NCBI GenBank assembly: GCA_002355495.1
Contig: AP017424.1
Span: 4,777,501-4,841,500, forward strand
Length of the DNA stretch: 64,000 nt
Origin: Streptomyces laurentii
Lineage (GTDB): Bacteria > Actinomycetota > Actinomycetes > Streptomycetales > Streptomycetaceae
Direction: 5' to 3'
The position numbers and the translations under genes are program-made. Positions 8,319-18,005 of the stretch are shown piece after piece. Position 1 is the first letter of the stretch. Every line of letters begins with the position of its first letter. The notes under the pieces are model-generated. The model had not been told where the DNA came from and searched no databases. It worked only from the letters and a program-made list of their open reading frames with translations.

Positions 8319-10877
8319 ATGTCGGAGGCGGAGCAGTCGCGGAACACGGGGCAGGACCCCCGGCGGGACGCCGCCGCGGACGCCGGCACCGGCGACCGGG
8401 GCGCGGTCCCGGAGGCGCGCGCGGTGGAACGGAACAAGGACGCGACCGGGCCGAAGGCCGCGCCGGGGGCAGATGCCCCGCGCGCGGAGAAGGCCACGGA
8501 CGCGGCGACGGACGAGGCTGCGGAGAAGACGGCGGACACGGCGACGGACAAGGCCGCGGGCGAGACCGCCGGCAAGGACGCGAAGAAGACGGCGACCGCC
8601 ACCGACCCGGACACCCGGGCGCTGCGCGCCGACGCGAAGCGCACGGCCAAGGCGGGCGCGGCCGACGCGCCGTCAGGCTCCGGGCGTACGAAGGCGTCGG
8701 AGCCCGGCGGCACCGCCGGCGGCACCTCGTGGGCCAAGAGTGAGGCCGCCAAGGCCGCTGAGAGCGGCACCGCCACGCGCGCGCCCGAGGCCGGGGCCAA
8801 GACGGACGGCACGCCCGAAGCCAAGGCGAAGACCGAGGTCAAGGCCGAGAACAAGGCCGAGAACAAGGCCAAGCTCGGGGCGCGCGGCAAGGCCGCCGCC
8901 GACGGGTCGACCGACGGGGCCGCGCCGGCCGTCGGCTTCGGTGCCGACGCGACCGGAACGGAACGCCGGGGCAAGGACGCTGACGTGACGTCCGCCGAGG
9001 GCCGGCTGCTCGCCGGGCGCTACCGGCTCGGCGCGGTCCTCGGCCGCGGCGGCATGGGCACGGTGTGGCGCGCCGTCGACGAGACGCTCGGCCGTACCGT
9101 CGCCGTCAAGGAACTGCGCTTCCCCACCAGCATCGACGACGACGAGAAGCGCCGCCTCATCACCCGCACCCTCCGCGAGGCCAAGGCCATCGCCCGGGTG
9201 CGCAACAACGGCGCCGTGACCGTCTACGACGTCGTCGACGAGGACGACCGCCCGTGGATCGTCATGGAGCTCATCGGGGGCAAGTCCCTCGCCGAGGCCA
9301 TCCGCGAGGACGGCACGCTCACCCCGCGGCGCGCGGCCGAGGTCGGCCTCGCCATCCTCGACGTGCTGCGCTCCGCGCACCGCGAGGGCATCCTGCACCG
9401 CGACGTGAAGCCGTCCAACGTGCTCATCGACGACGACGGCCGCGTCGTCCTCACCGACTTCGGCATCGCCCAGGTCGAGGGCGACCCCTCGATCACCTCC
9501 ACCGGCATGCTCGTCGGCGCCCCCTCGTACATCTCGCCCGAGCGCGCCCGCGGCCACAAGCCCGGCCCGGCCGCCGACCTGTGGTCGCTCGGCGGACTGA
9601 TCTACGCGGCCGTCGAGGGCAGCCCGCCCTACGACAAGGGCTCCGCCATCGCCACGCTCACCGCCGTGATGACCGAGCCCGTCGACCCGCCGAAGAACGC
9701 GGGCCCGGAGCTCACCAAGGTCATCTACGGTCTGCTCGCCAAGGACCCCGCCGAGCGGCTCGACGACGCCGGCGCCCGGGCCCTGCTGTGCGCGGTGCTC
9801 GACGCGCCGGACGTGGCGCTTGAGCCGCCCGCCGAGGCGACCCGGATGATCCCGCTGCCGCAGTTCCCCGAGCGTCCGGCGGCGGCTCCGGCCGGCTCCG
9901 GTTCCCGGAAGCCCGCGCGCGAGAAGGCCCCCGCCGACCCGTCGGCCGACCGGCTGCGCGGCGCGCTGAAGTCCGTACGGAACGCGGCCGCCGCCCCCAC
10001 GCCCCCGCCGGCCGCCATGCCCGCCGCGGGGCGGTCCGCGGCCGCGCCCGCCAAGGCGTCGCTCACCGACGTCGTCCCACGCCGCACCCTGGTGATCATC
10101 GCCGCGGTCGTGGTCGCGGCGCTGCTCGGCACGATCCTGTACGTCGCCCTCGGCGGCGGCGACGACGGCGCCGAGCAGGGCAAGGGCGGGAACTCCGGCG
10201 GCACCACCGCCACCGCCGGCAACGCCTCCGGCGGGGCCGACGGCCAGGGCACCGACACGACGCCGAGCGCCCCGGAGCAGCAGGGCGGCGGCAAGCCGTC
10301 CGCGGACGGCGCCGGCCAGGGTGGCACCCCGGCCTCCGGCACCCCCGACGGCGGGGGCAAGGACGACGGCGGCGGGAAGAACTCCGGCGGCAAGGGCGGC
10401 GACGACTCCGCCGCCTTGCCCGATGGGTATCAGCAGGTCACCAACAGCCGGTTCCACTTCACGATGGCGATGCCGAAGTCCTTCCGGCTCACCGCGATCG
10501 CAGGCCGGAACTCGGGCGGCATCTTCAACGCCTCCTCCGGCTCCTTCCCGCGCGTGCAGGTCGACTTCAACGACAGCCCGAGGGACGACGCGGCCGCCGC
10601 CTGGAACGCCGCCCGCGCCGCGGTCGCCGCCACCAGCAACGGCTACAAGCACCTGGGCATCCGCCCCGTCTCGTACAAGGGGTACCCGACCGTCGCCGAC
10701 TGGGAGTTCGAGCGCGTCCAGGGCGGCCAGCGCGTCCGGGTGCTCAACCGGGGCTTCAAGGTCGACGCCGGCCACGGCTACTCGATCATGGTCAGCTGCC
10801 CCGCCGACGCGTGGGACGAGCCGGAATGCAAGACGCTGCGGGAGACCGCGTTCGCGACGTTCAGCCCCAAGGACTGA
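8319..10877 (+). CDS. Transmembrane Ser/Thr protein kinase
   Basis: 852 residues. Residues 1-225 are disordered, rich in Ala, Lys, Glu and Thr. The kinase domain is at about 228-490: Gly loop GRGGMGTV, VAVKEL lysine, HRDVKPSN and DFGIAQVEGD, all canonical. A Pro/Ala linker leads to one membrane helix (about 590-612, LVIIAAVVVAALLG), then a Gly-rich linker and an extracytoplasmic domain of about 150 residues. No PASTA repeats are present. It is the first of three kinase genes in tandem (84-bp gap to the next). As I recall, a kinase cluster at the matching place in S. coelicolor was linked to spore-wall synthesis. The ATG at 8319 has AGAGGGGA 4 bases upstream. Confidence 0.9.
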   Translation: MSEAEQSRNTGQDPRRDAAADAGTGDRGAVPEARAVERNKDATGPKAAPGADAPRAEKATDAATDEAAEKTADTATDKAAGETAGKDAKKTATATDPDTRALRADAKRTAKAGAADAPSGSGRTKASEPGGTAGGTSWAKSEAAKAAESGTATRAPEAGAKTDGTPEAKAKTEVKAENKAENKAKLGARGKAAADGSTDGAAPAVGFGADATGTERRGKDADVTSAEGRLLAGRYRLGAVLGRGGMGTVWRAVDETLGRTVAVKELRFPTSIDDDEKRRLITRTLREAKAIARVRNNGAVTVYDVVDEDDRPWIVMELIGGKSLAEAIREDGTLTPRRAAEVGLAILDVLRSAHREGILHRDVKPSNVLIDDDGRVVLTDFGIAQVEGDPSITSTGMLVGAPSYISPERARGHKPGPAADLWSLGGLIYAAVEGSPPYDKGSAIATLTAVMTEPVDPPKNAGPELTKVIYGLLAKDPAERLDDAGARALLCAVLDAPDVALEPPAEATRMIPLPQFPERPAAAPAGSGSRKPAREKAPADPSADRLRGALKSVRNAAAAPTPPPAAMPAAGRSAAAPAKASLTDVVPRRTLVIIAAVVVAALLGTILYVALGGGDDGAEQGKGGNSGGTTATAGNASGGADGQGTDTTPSAPEQQGGGKPSADGAGQGGTPASGTPDGGGKDDGGGKNSGGKGGDDSAALPDGYQQVTNSRFHFTMAMPKSFRLTAIAGRNSGGIFNASSGSFPRVQVDFNDSPRDDAAAAWNAARAAVAATSNGYKHLGIRPVSYKGYPTVADWEFERVQGGQRVRVLNRGFKVDAGHGYSIMVSCPADAWDEPECKTLRETAFATFSPKD

Positions 10878-10960
10878 CGCGCGGACGTATCGTGTCGTGA
10901 ACAGCCCCGTCCGACCCGTGCGGCGGGGCACGGGGGCCGGCGGGCGCGTGGGGAGGCGTC

Positions 10961-13900
10961 GTGGACGACTACGCGGGAAGAGTGCTCGCGGACCGTTACC
11001 GCCTGCCGTTGCCGCCGCCCGATCCGGACGGGCACACCGATCCGTACGCGTATGCCTTCGACCTCGTCGAGACCCGTGCCTTCGACACCTACAGCGGCCA
11101 GGAAGTGCGCGTCCGTCAGGTGCCGCTGCCGGAGGTCGTCGACGCCGAGGTCGTCGAGCAGGCGGAGTCCGGCGACTCCGAATCGGGCGCGGACGGAGGG
11201 CCGTACGCCGGGTCCGGTGCCCGGCGGGCGTCCCGCAGACCTGCCGATCCGGCCGTGCGCCGCGCCGTCGAGGCGGCCCAGGCCGCCGCGCGCATACCCG
11301 ACCATCCGCGCCTCGAGCAGGTCTTCGACGTGTTCGCCGAGGCGGGATCGCTGTGGATCGTCAGCGAGTTCGTCGCCGCCACCCCGCTCGCCGAACTCCT
11401 CGCCATGGGTCCGCTCAGCCCCTATCGCGCGGCCGAGATCGGGGCCGATCTCCTCACCGCTTTACGCGCGCTCCACGCGTTCGGCTGGACCCACCGGAAC
11501 GTCACCTCCCGCACCGTCCTCGTCTGCGAGGACGGCCGGGTCGTCCTGACCGGCCTCGCCGCGGGCGCCGCCGAGGAGGCCCTGTGCGGGTACGCGTCGG
11601 TGCCGCCGCCGGACGAGTTCCCGTACGCGGGGCCGCCCGAGGACGTCGTGTACGTGGAGGGCGACGGGGACGACGCGTACGCGCTGCCGGACGAGGTCGA
11701 CCCGTACGCCGAGCGGGACGAGCGGACCGAGCAGGTCGAGCAGGTCGAGCAGGTCGGGCGGGATGAGCACACCGCGTACGCGGAGCACGTCGAGCCGACC
11801 GCGTACGACAACGCATATGACACGCAGGACACGTACGGCGTGTACGCCGAGCACGTCGAGGACGGCGAGCCCGCCACGGCCGGCCCGTACGCGCTGGAGC
11901 CGTACGAGCCCGAGGACTTTGGACCGGACCGGCCGCAGGAGCCGCACACGCCGACGGACGAGCCGGGGGAGCCGGAGGCGCCCGGGGCCGCGAGCGGGAC
12001 CGGGTACGGGCCGCACGGAGGTACGCCGTACGGGGCGGGGCGCGCCGGGGCACGGCAGGAGCTGCCGCCCGCGCGGGTCGTGCCCCCGACCGGGGTGCCG
12101 GCCACCGCCGAGGTGCGGGCGGCCCGGGCCGGGGCCATCGCCGCGTACCGGGCGGGGGCCCGTGCCGCGGTCCGGATCGGCGAGACCGGCTCCCTCCCGG
12201 TCCAGCGTCCCGGCACCCCGGCACCTCCGTCCCCGCCCCCGTCGATGCCGTCGGCCCCGGGGCCGTCCGGGCCTCAATGGTGGTCGCAGATGGACGAGGA
12301 CGACGGCGACCACGACGGCGACGACGACGCGGGCGGCCTCGGCGGGGACCGGACGCCGCCTCCGCCCCCGCGCGCGTACCTCATCGGAAACTGGAGCGAC
12401 GGGCCGCACGCCTCCCGCGACGGCGGGCGTGCCGTGCCGGCAGGCGGCGGCCCGGGCCCGCTGCCGCCCGCGCTTCCGGCCGGGTACACGGCCGCGGCCC
12501 CGCAGCCGCGGCCCGCGCCCGACATCGAGAGCCTGCCCGCCGCCGACGCCTACCGGGGCCCGGTGACCCGGCTCGCCGCCGAGCGGGCCCGGCAGACCCG
12601 GATGGCCGTCGTCGGCCCCGTCACCGAGCGCTGGGCGCCCGAGCAGGCCGGCCCCGTGCACGAGCACTGGCGGCTCGCCCCGCCCATCGGTCCCGCCACC
12701 GACCTGTGGGCGCTGGGCGCGCTGCTCTACCGGGCCGTCCAGGGGCACGCCCCGTACCCCGAGGACAACGCCGCCGACCTGGTCCAGCTGGTCTGCGCGG
12801 AGCCGCCCGCCTTCGCCGAGGAGTGCGGTCCGCTGCGCCCCGTCGTGGAGTCGCTGCTGCGCCAGGACCCCACCGAGCGGCCCGATGTCGAGGAACTGAG
12901 CGGCTGGCTGCGGTCCCTCGTCCGGTCGGCGCCCGAGCCGGACGCCGCGACCGGTGCCGTCCCGCGGGGACCGGCCGACGCGGCCCGGCTGCCCCTCGTC
13001 CGCAAGCGCGGCGAACTGGTGCGGCGCCGGCGTTGGTGGTCGGGCCGGGGCGGCGACACGAAGAACGCGAAGAGCGCAAAGAGCGCGAAGAACGGGCGGC
13101 ACCGGCACGCGAAGAACGACGTCCCGGACGAGACCGCCCTGCTCGACGCCGACTTCCGCCAGGCCGACGTCCACGAGACGGACGTCCACGAGTCCGCCGG
13201 GTACGTCTCCGCTCCGGCCGACGCCGCTCGCTTTGAGCGGGACGGGTACGACACCGCCGTCCACGAGCCCGTCGGGTACCCCGACGCGTACCGTGAACCG
13301 GTCCGTGAGCCGTCGCCCGAGCCGTACTCCGACGCGTATGCCGACCCGTACGCCGATCCGGCACCGGTCGGCTCGCTGGACGATCTGCTCCACGACGACA
13401 GGGCATATGACAGACCGCCACACGACGCACCACCGTCGTACGGAGCGGCATATGACGCGATGCCCGAAGAGTCGTACGAGGAGATACCGCAGCGCGCCCC
13501 ACGCACCCCGCGCCCGCCCCGTACGCCCGGGCGTACGGAGGGATCCCCGCGTTCGCTCGGCCGGGTGCTGCTGGTCCTGCTCGTGCTGCTGCTCGGCGGG
13601 GCGGTCGCGTACGCGGTGCTGTTCATGCCCAAGGCGGGCGACCCGGGCCGGGGCGACCAGGCCGCGCGCGGCAGCGCCCCCGCCTCCGCGCCCCCGGCGA
13701 AGAACCCGGCCCCGCCGTCCTCCGCGCCCGCGTCCAAGCCGCCGGCCACCACCCCGCCCGCTCCCGGTACCTCCGACCCGGCGCTCGCCTCCGGGTACGT
13801 CCTGCGCAAGGACCCCGAGGGCTTCCAGGTCGGCGTCCCGAGCGGCTGGCGGCGCAGCCCGATCAACGACGCCGGGCAAGTGCGCTTCACCGACGGCGCC

Positions 13901-14239
13901 TTCACGATGATCGTGGTCCCCGGCCGCGACACCGTCAGCGCCAACGGCGACGACCCCCTGCGCTACCAGCGCGACACGGAACGCGAACTGACCCGCTGGC
14001 GCGAGTCGTCCTGGTCCGACCAGTACGGTCTGCGGCGCGTCGACATCGGCCAGAAGGTCATGGCGGAGGGCACGTTCAGCTGGATCGACAGCACCGGACA
14101 CGAGGTGGTCGGACGGAACCTGGCGCTGATCGAGGGCGGCCGCTATCACGTCGTCCAGGTGATCGGACCGTCGAACGAACGGGACCGGATCGCCGCCGTC
14201 CACGACCAGGCGGTCAAGAGCTACCGCGTCACCCGCTGA
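10961..14239 (+). CDS. Transmembrane pseudokinase with large insertion, TTA codon
   Basis: 1092 residues. The N-lobe is recognisable by position, but the Gly loop is absent (RYRLPLPPPDPDG) and there is no VAVK lysine (VRVRQVPLP). The catalytic loop reads HRNVTSRTVL instead of HRDxKxxN, and DFG is replaced by TGLAAG, so phosphotransfer is very unlikely. About 330 acidic, Pro- and Tyr-rich residues separate this from the C-lobe remnant (ATDLWALGALLYRAVQGHAPY, about 570-650). A membrane helix lies at about 867-890 and an extracytoplasmic domain at 945-1092, similar in layout to the flanking kinases. Codon 168 is TTA (11462-11464), which needs bldA tRNA. GTG start behind GGGAGG. Confidence 0.85.
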   Translation: MDDYAGRVLADRYRLPLPPPDPDGHTDPYAYAFDLVETRAFDTYSGQEVRVRQVPLPEVVDAEVVEQAESGDSESGADGGPYAGSGARRASRRPADPAVRRAVEAAQAAARIPDHPRLEQVFDVFAEAGSLWIVSEFVAATPLAELLAMGPLSPYRAAEIGADLLTALRALHAFGWTHRNVTSRTVLVCEDGRVVLTGLAAGAAEEALCGYASVPPPDEFPYAGPPEDVVYVEGDGDDAYALPDEVDPYAERDERTEQVEQVEQVGRDEHTAYAEHVEPTAYDNAYDTQDTYGVYAEHVEDGEPATAGPYALEPYEPEDFGPDRPQEPHTPTDEPGEPEAPGAASGTGYGPHGGTPYGAGRAGARQELPPARVVPPTGVPATAEVRAARAGAIAAYRAGARAAVRIGETGSLPVQRPGTPAPPSPPPSMPSAPGPSGPQWWSQMDEDDGDHDGDDDAGGLGGDRTPPPPPRAYLIGNWSDGPHASRDGGRAVPAGGGPGPLPPALPAGYTAAAPQPRPAPDIESLPAADAYRGPVTRLAAERARQTRMAVVGPVTERWAPEQAGPVHEHWRLAPPIGPATDLWALGALLYRAVQGHAPYPEDNAADLVQLVCAEPPAFAEECGPLRPVVESLLRQDPTERPDVEELSGWLRSLVRSAPEPDAATGAVPRGPADAARLPLVRKRGELVRRRRWWSGRGGDTKNAKSAKSAKNGRHRHAKNDVPDETALLDADFRQADVHETDVHESAGYVSAPADAARFERDGYDTAVHEPVGYPDAYREPVREPSPEPYSDAYADPYADPAPVGSLDDLLHDDRAYDRPPHDAPPSYGAAYDAMPEESYEEIPQRAPRTPRPPRTPGRTEGSPRSLGRVLLVLLVLLLGGAVAYAVLFMPKAGDPGRGDQAARGSAPASAPPAKNPAPPSSAPASKPPATTPPAPGTSDPALASGYVLRKDPEGFQVGVPSGWRRSPINDAGQVRFTDGAFTMIVVPGRDTVSANGDDPLRYQRDTERELTRWRESSWSDQYGLRRVDIGQKVMAEGTFSWIDSTGHEVVGRNLALIEGGRYHVVQVIGPSNERDRIAAVHDQAVKSYRVTR

Positions 14240-14349
14240 CCCGCGAAATCCGCGCGCCGGTCACAGAGTTGTCGCTGATGCGGCCCCGAGGTTCCGTGCC
14301 CGGCGCACTGATCCGTACGCTTGCCTCGGAACCGAACGGGCGGGGGCAA

Positions 14350-16128
14350 GTGGAACACTCTGAGAGCACCGGAGCCGGACTTCTGCTCGCCGGGCGCTAC
14401 CGCTTGGGCGAGGCCATCGGCCGGGGCGGCATGGGCCGGGTCTGGCGGGCGCACGACGAGGTCCTGCACCGGGTCGTGGCCGTCAAGGAACTGACGGCCG
14501 GTCGGTACGTGACCGAGAGCGACCGGCAGGTGCTGCACACCCGCACCCAGACCGAGGCGCGGGCGGCGGCCCGGATCAGCCACCCGGGCGTGGTCACCGT
14601 GCACGACGTGCTCCAGCACGACGACCGCCCGTGGATCGTCATGCAGTACGTGGACGGGCCCTCGCTCGCCGACGCCGTCAAGGAACGCGGCACCGTCGAC
14701 GCGCGCGAGGCCGCCCGGATCGGCCTGCACGTCGTCGGCGCCCTGCGCGCGGCGCACGCCGCCGGAGTGCTGCACCGGGACGTGAAGCCCGGCAACGTGC
14801 TGCTCGCGCACGACGGACGGGTCCTGATCACCGACTTCGGCATCGCCCAGGTCGAGGGCGACACCTCGATCACCCGGACCGGTGAACTCGTCGGATCCAT
14901 CGACTATCTGGCGCCGGAACGGGTACAGGGCGCCGATCCCGGTCCCGCGTCCGACCTGTGGTCGCTCGGCGCGACGCTGTACACGGCGGTGGAGGGCACG
15001 TCGCCGTTCCGCCGGAGTTCGCCGATCAGCACCATGCAGGCCGTGGTGACCGACGAGCCGCCGTACCCCGGGAAGGCGGGCGCGCTCGCCCCGGTCGTCA
15101 TCGCGCTGCTGCGCAAGGACCCGGAGCAGAGGCCGCGTGCCGACGAGATCGAGCGGATGCTGCTCGACGCCATGGAGGGGCGGCCTCCGCTCGCCGCGCA
15201 GGCGTACGTGCCGACGCGCCGGATGACGGCGGAGGAGCGGGCCGCCGCCGCGCCGGCCGCGACGACGCCGCTGCCGGAGCCGTACGCCGAGCCGCGGCCC
15301 GCCCCCGTCTCCGTACCCTCTCCGGTCCCGGCCCCGGCTCCCGCCCCTGCCATGCCGTCACCGAGCGCCCCCGTGCCTGCCCCGGCGCCCGCCTCCGCCC
15401 CGCACCGCGGCCGCTGGCGCCCCGCCGTCCTCGCGGCCCTGGCCGCGGGCCTGCTCGCGGGCGGCGCGGTCTTCGCGACCATGACGCACCTGGGTGGTCT
15501 CCTCGGCACGGATGGCCAGGACGACCAAGGCGGCGGCGCCACCTCCAGCGCGACCGGCGCCGCGAACCCCGGCACCGGCCCGAGCACCGGCCCGAGCGGT
15601 GATCCGACCGGTGATCCGAGCGCCGATCCGAGCCCGGACGACGGCAAGACCTCCGGCGGCGTCCCGGTCGGCTGGCGCCGGGTCAAGGACCCCCTCGGCT
15701 TCAGCATCCTGGTCCCCGACGGCTGGACCCGGCAGGTCAAGGGCGGCCAGGTCGACTACACGCCCGACAACGGCCGCCACCACATCCGCGTCAGCATCGA
15801 CCCGTCGCCCGACTTCGAGAACCCGTATCTGCACATGCAGGACGTCGAGACCACCCTGAGCGGCCGGCTGCCCGACTACACGCGGGTGCGACTGGACCGG
15901 AACATCTTCCGCGACAAGGACGACTCCTGCCTGTGGGAGTTCACCTGGACGGAGCGGACCAACCACCCCGGTCCGCGCCGTGCGATCGACCAGGTGTTCC
16001 TCGGGAACGACGGGAGCGAGTACGCGATCTACCTGTCCGCGCCGGAAGCGGACCGGGATCGGATGCGGGAGCGGTTCGAGATCGTGAAGAAGTCCTGGAG
16101 GGCCCCGGGGGCTGCCGTAAGCCCCTGA
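14350..16128 (+). CDS. Transmembrane Ser/Thr protein kinase
   Basis: 592 residues. An active-looking kinase domain at about 12-280: GRGGMGRVWRAHDE, VAVKELTAG, HRDVKPGN, DFGIAQVEGDTSITRTG. A Pro/Ala/Val linker follows, then one membrane helix at about 357-378 (AVLAALAAGLLAGGAVFA), a Gly/Thr/Ser linker and an extracytoplasmic domain (GWRRVKDPLGFSILVPDGW onward) related to that of the pseudokinase. The GTG at 14350 lies directly before the conserved EHSESTGAGLLLAGRYRL; an upstream ATG at 14278 is possible. A TACGCT -10-like box at about 14317 suggests its own promoter. Confidence 0.88.
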   Translation: MEHSESTGAGLLLAGRYRLGEAIGRGGMGRVWRAHDEVLHRVVAVKELTAGRYVTESDRQVLHTRTQTEARAAARISHPGVVTVHDVLQHDDRPWIVMQYVDGPSLADAVKERGTVDAREAARIGLHVVGALRAAHAAGVLHRDVKPGNVLLAHDGRVLITDFGIAQVEGDTSITRTGELVGSIDYLAPERVQGADPGPASDLWSLGATLYTAVEGTSPFRRSSPISTMQAVVTDEPPYPGKAGALAPVVIALLRKDPEQRPRADEIERMLLDAMEGRPPLAAQAYVPTRRMTAEERAAAAPAATTPLPEPYAEPRPAPVSVPSPVPAPAPAPAMPSPSAPVPAPAPASAPHRGRWRPAVLAALAAGLLAGGAVFATMTHLGGLLGTDGQDDQGGGATSSATGAANPGTGPSTGPSGDPTGDPSADPSPDDGKTSGGVPVGWRRVKDPLGFSILVPDGWTRQVKGGQVDYTPDNGRHHIRVSIDPSPDFENPYLHMQDVETTLSGRLPDYTRVRLDRNIFRDKDDSCLWEFTWTERTNHPGPRRAIDQVFLGNDGSEYAIYLSAPEADRDRMRERFEIVKKSWRAPGAAVSP

Positions 16129-16201
16129 TCAGGGCCGATATGCCAGTGATCGCTGGCGCGATGTGGGCACCCGGTGAAAACGCGTTACTCACGGGTACCC
16201 A

Positions 16202-16224
16202 AAGCCGCGAACGCGGCTTACGCT
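16202..16224 (+). promoter_or_regulatory. Promoter with operator-like palindrome before the aldehyde dehydrogenase
   Basis: A perfect 8-bp inverted repeat with an AA centre (16202-16219) touches a TACGCT -10 box (16219-16224). The start codon is 7 bases later, so the transcript is probably leaderless. A repressor bound to the palindrome would block the promoter. Confidence 0.45.
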
Positions 16225-16231
16225 CGGCCCC

Positions 16232-17892
16232 ATGACGGACTCGCAGGCTCAGGCACTTCCCGGCACCTCCACGGCAGCCACCACCCCCTCGGGCGCCGAT
16301 CGCGCCGCGGGCACCAACCCCGCCGCGCCCGCGCCCGCCGGTGCCCGCGAGGCCGCCGACGTGGTGACCCCCGAGCTGGTCGCCCGGCTCACCCGCGGGT
16401 CGTCGGCTCCGGCCGTACCGCCAACCACACCCCCTTCACCGGGGACAAGCTGGCGGACCTGCCCGAGTCCACGCCCGAGGACGTCGCCGAGGCATATGCC
16501 CGAGCCCGTGCCGCCCAGGTCGCCTGGGCCGCCACCCCCGTCCGTACGCGCGCGGGGGTGCTGCTGCGCTTCCACGACCTGATCCTCAGCCGCCAGGCCG
16601 AGATCCTCGACCTCATCCAGCTGGAGACGGGCAAGGCCCGCCTGCACGCCCACGAGGAGATCCAGGCGGTCACCGTCGCCGCCCGCCACTACGGCCGCAA
16701 GGCCCCCGCGTACCTGCGCCCCAAGCACCACACCGGCGTCGTCCCGACCCTCACCAAGGTCACCGAGCTGCGCCAGCCGCGCGGTGTCGTCGGCCAGATC
16801 GCGCCGTGGAACTACCCCCTGGAGCTGTCGGTCGGCGACGCCCTGCCCGCCTTCGTCGCCGGCAACGCCGTCGTCATGAAGCCGGACACCGAGACCGCCC
16901 TGACCGCCCTGTGGGCCCGTGACCTGCTGATCGAGGCCGGTCTTCCCGCCGAGGTCTTCCAGGTCGTGCTCGGCGAGGGCCCGGTCGTCGGCCCCGAGGT
17001 CGTCCGCCACGCCGATTACGTCTCCTTCACCGGCTCCACCCGCACCGGCCGCGAGGTCGCCCGGGGCGCCGCGGACCGGCTCGTCGGCGTCAGCCTCGAA
17101 CTCGGTGGCAAGAACGCCATGATCGTGCTGCGCGACGCCGACATCGAGAAGGCCGCCGCCGGCGCCGTCCGCGCCTGCTTCTCCTCCGCCGGCCAGCTGT
17201 GCATCTCCATCGAGCGGCTGTACGTGCACGAGTCGGTCGCGGACGCGTTCGTCGCCCGCTTCGCCGCCCGCACGAAGGCCATGCGGCTCGGCAACTCCCT
17301 CGCGTACGGCGCCGACATGGGCTGCCTGGTCGGCGACCGGCAGCTGGAGACCGTCACCCGGCACGTCGAGGAGGCCGTCGCCAAGGGCGCCACCCTGGTC
17401 GCGGGCGGCGTCGCCCGGCCCGACATCGGCCCGTACTTCTTCGAGCCGACCATCCTCGACGGCGTCGAGGCCCCGATGGCCGTCTGTGCCGAGGAGACCT
17501 TCGGCCCGGTCGTCTCGATCTACCGGTTCACGGACGAGGACGAGGTCGTCGAGCTGGCCAACGGCACCCCGTACGGCCTGAACTCCTCCGTCTGGACCAC
17601 CGACTCACGCCGCGGCCACGCCCTCGCCGCCCGCCTGCGCACCGGCACCGTCAACATCAACGAGGGGTACGCGCCCGCGTACGGCAGCGTGCAGTCGCCC
17701 ATGGGAGGCATGAAGGAATCCGGCCTCGGCCGGCGCCACGGCTCCGAGGGCATCCTCAAGTACACCGAGGCGCAGACCGTCGCCCAGCAGCGGCTGCTGC
17801 CGCTCGGCCCGTCCTTCGGGATGGACGACGAGAAGTACGCCGCGTTCATGAGTACGTCCCTGAAGGTGATGAAGGCGTTCCGCCTGCGCTGA
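16232..17892 (+). CDS. Succinic-semialdehyde dehydrogenase, N-terminal frameshift
   Basis: An NAD(P)-dependent aldehyde dehydrogenase of the GabD type; restored length 553 residues. The catalytic Cys is in SSAGQLCISIERLYV and the conserved Glu in ELGGKNAMIV. The start (MTDSQAQALPGT, leaderless) and the body are in different frames. After VARLTRG the first frame runs off, and VGSGRTANHTPFTGDKLADL continues in the +2 frame. One G appears to be missing at 16397-16399, where RGVVGSG would need four Gs. Everything downstream is intact. This could be a recent null mutation or a base-calling error in a G run. If real, translation would need a new start, for example GTG 16174 in the second frame. Confidence 0.8.
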
Positions 17893-18005
17893 CCGCTGAC
17901 CGCCGGCCGCCCGCCGCTGACCGCCGGCCCGCGGTCCGCTCGCCGGGCCGCCCGGCCGGACCGGCCCGTTCCGCCCGTTCCGCCCCTTTTCGCACGAGGA
18001 GAGCC

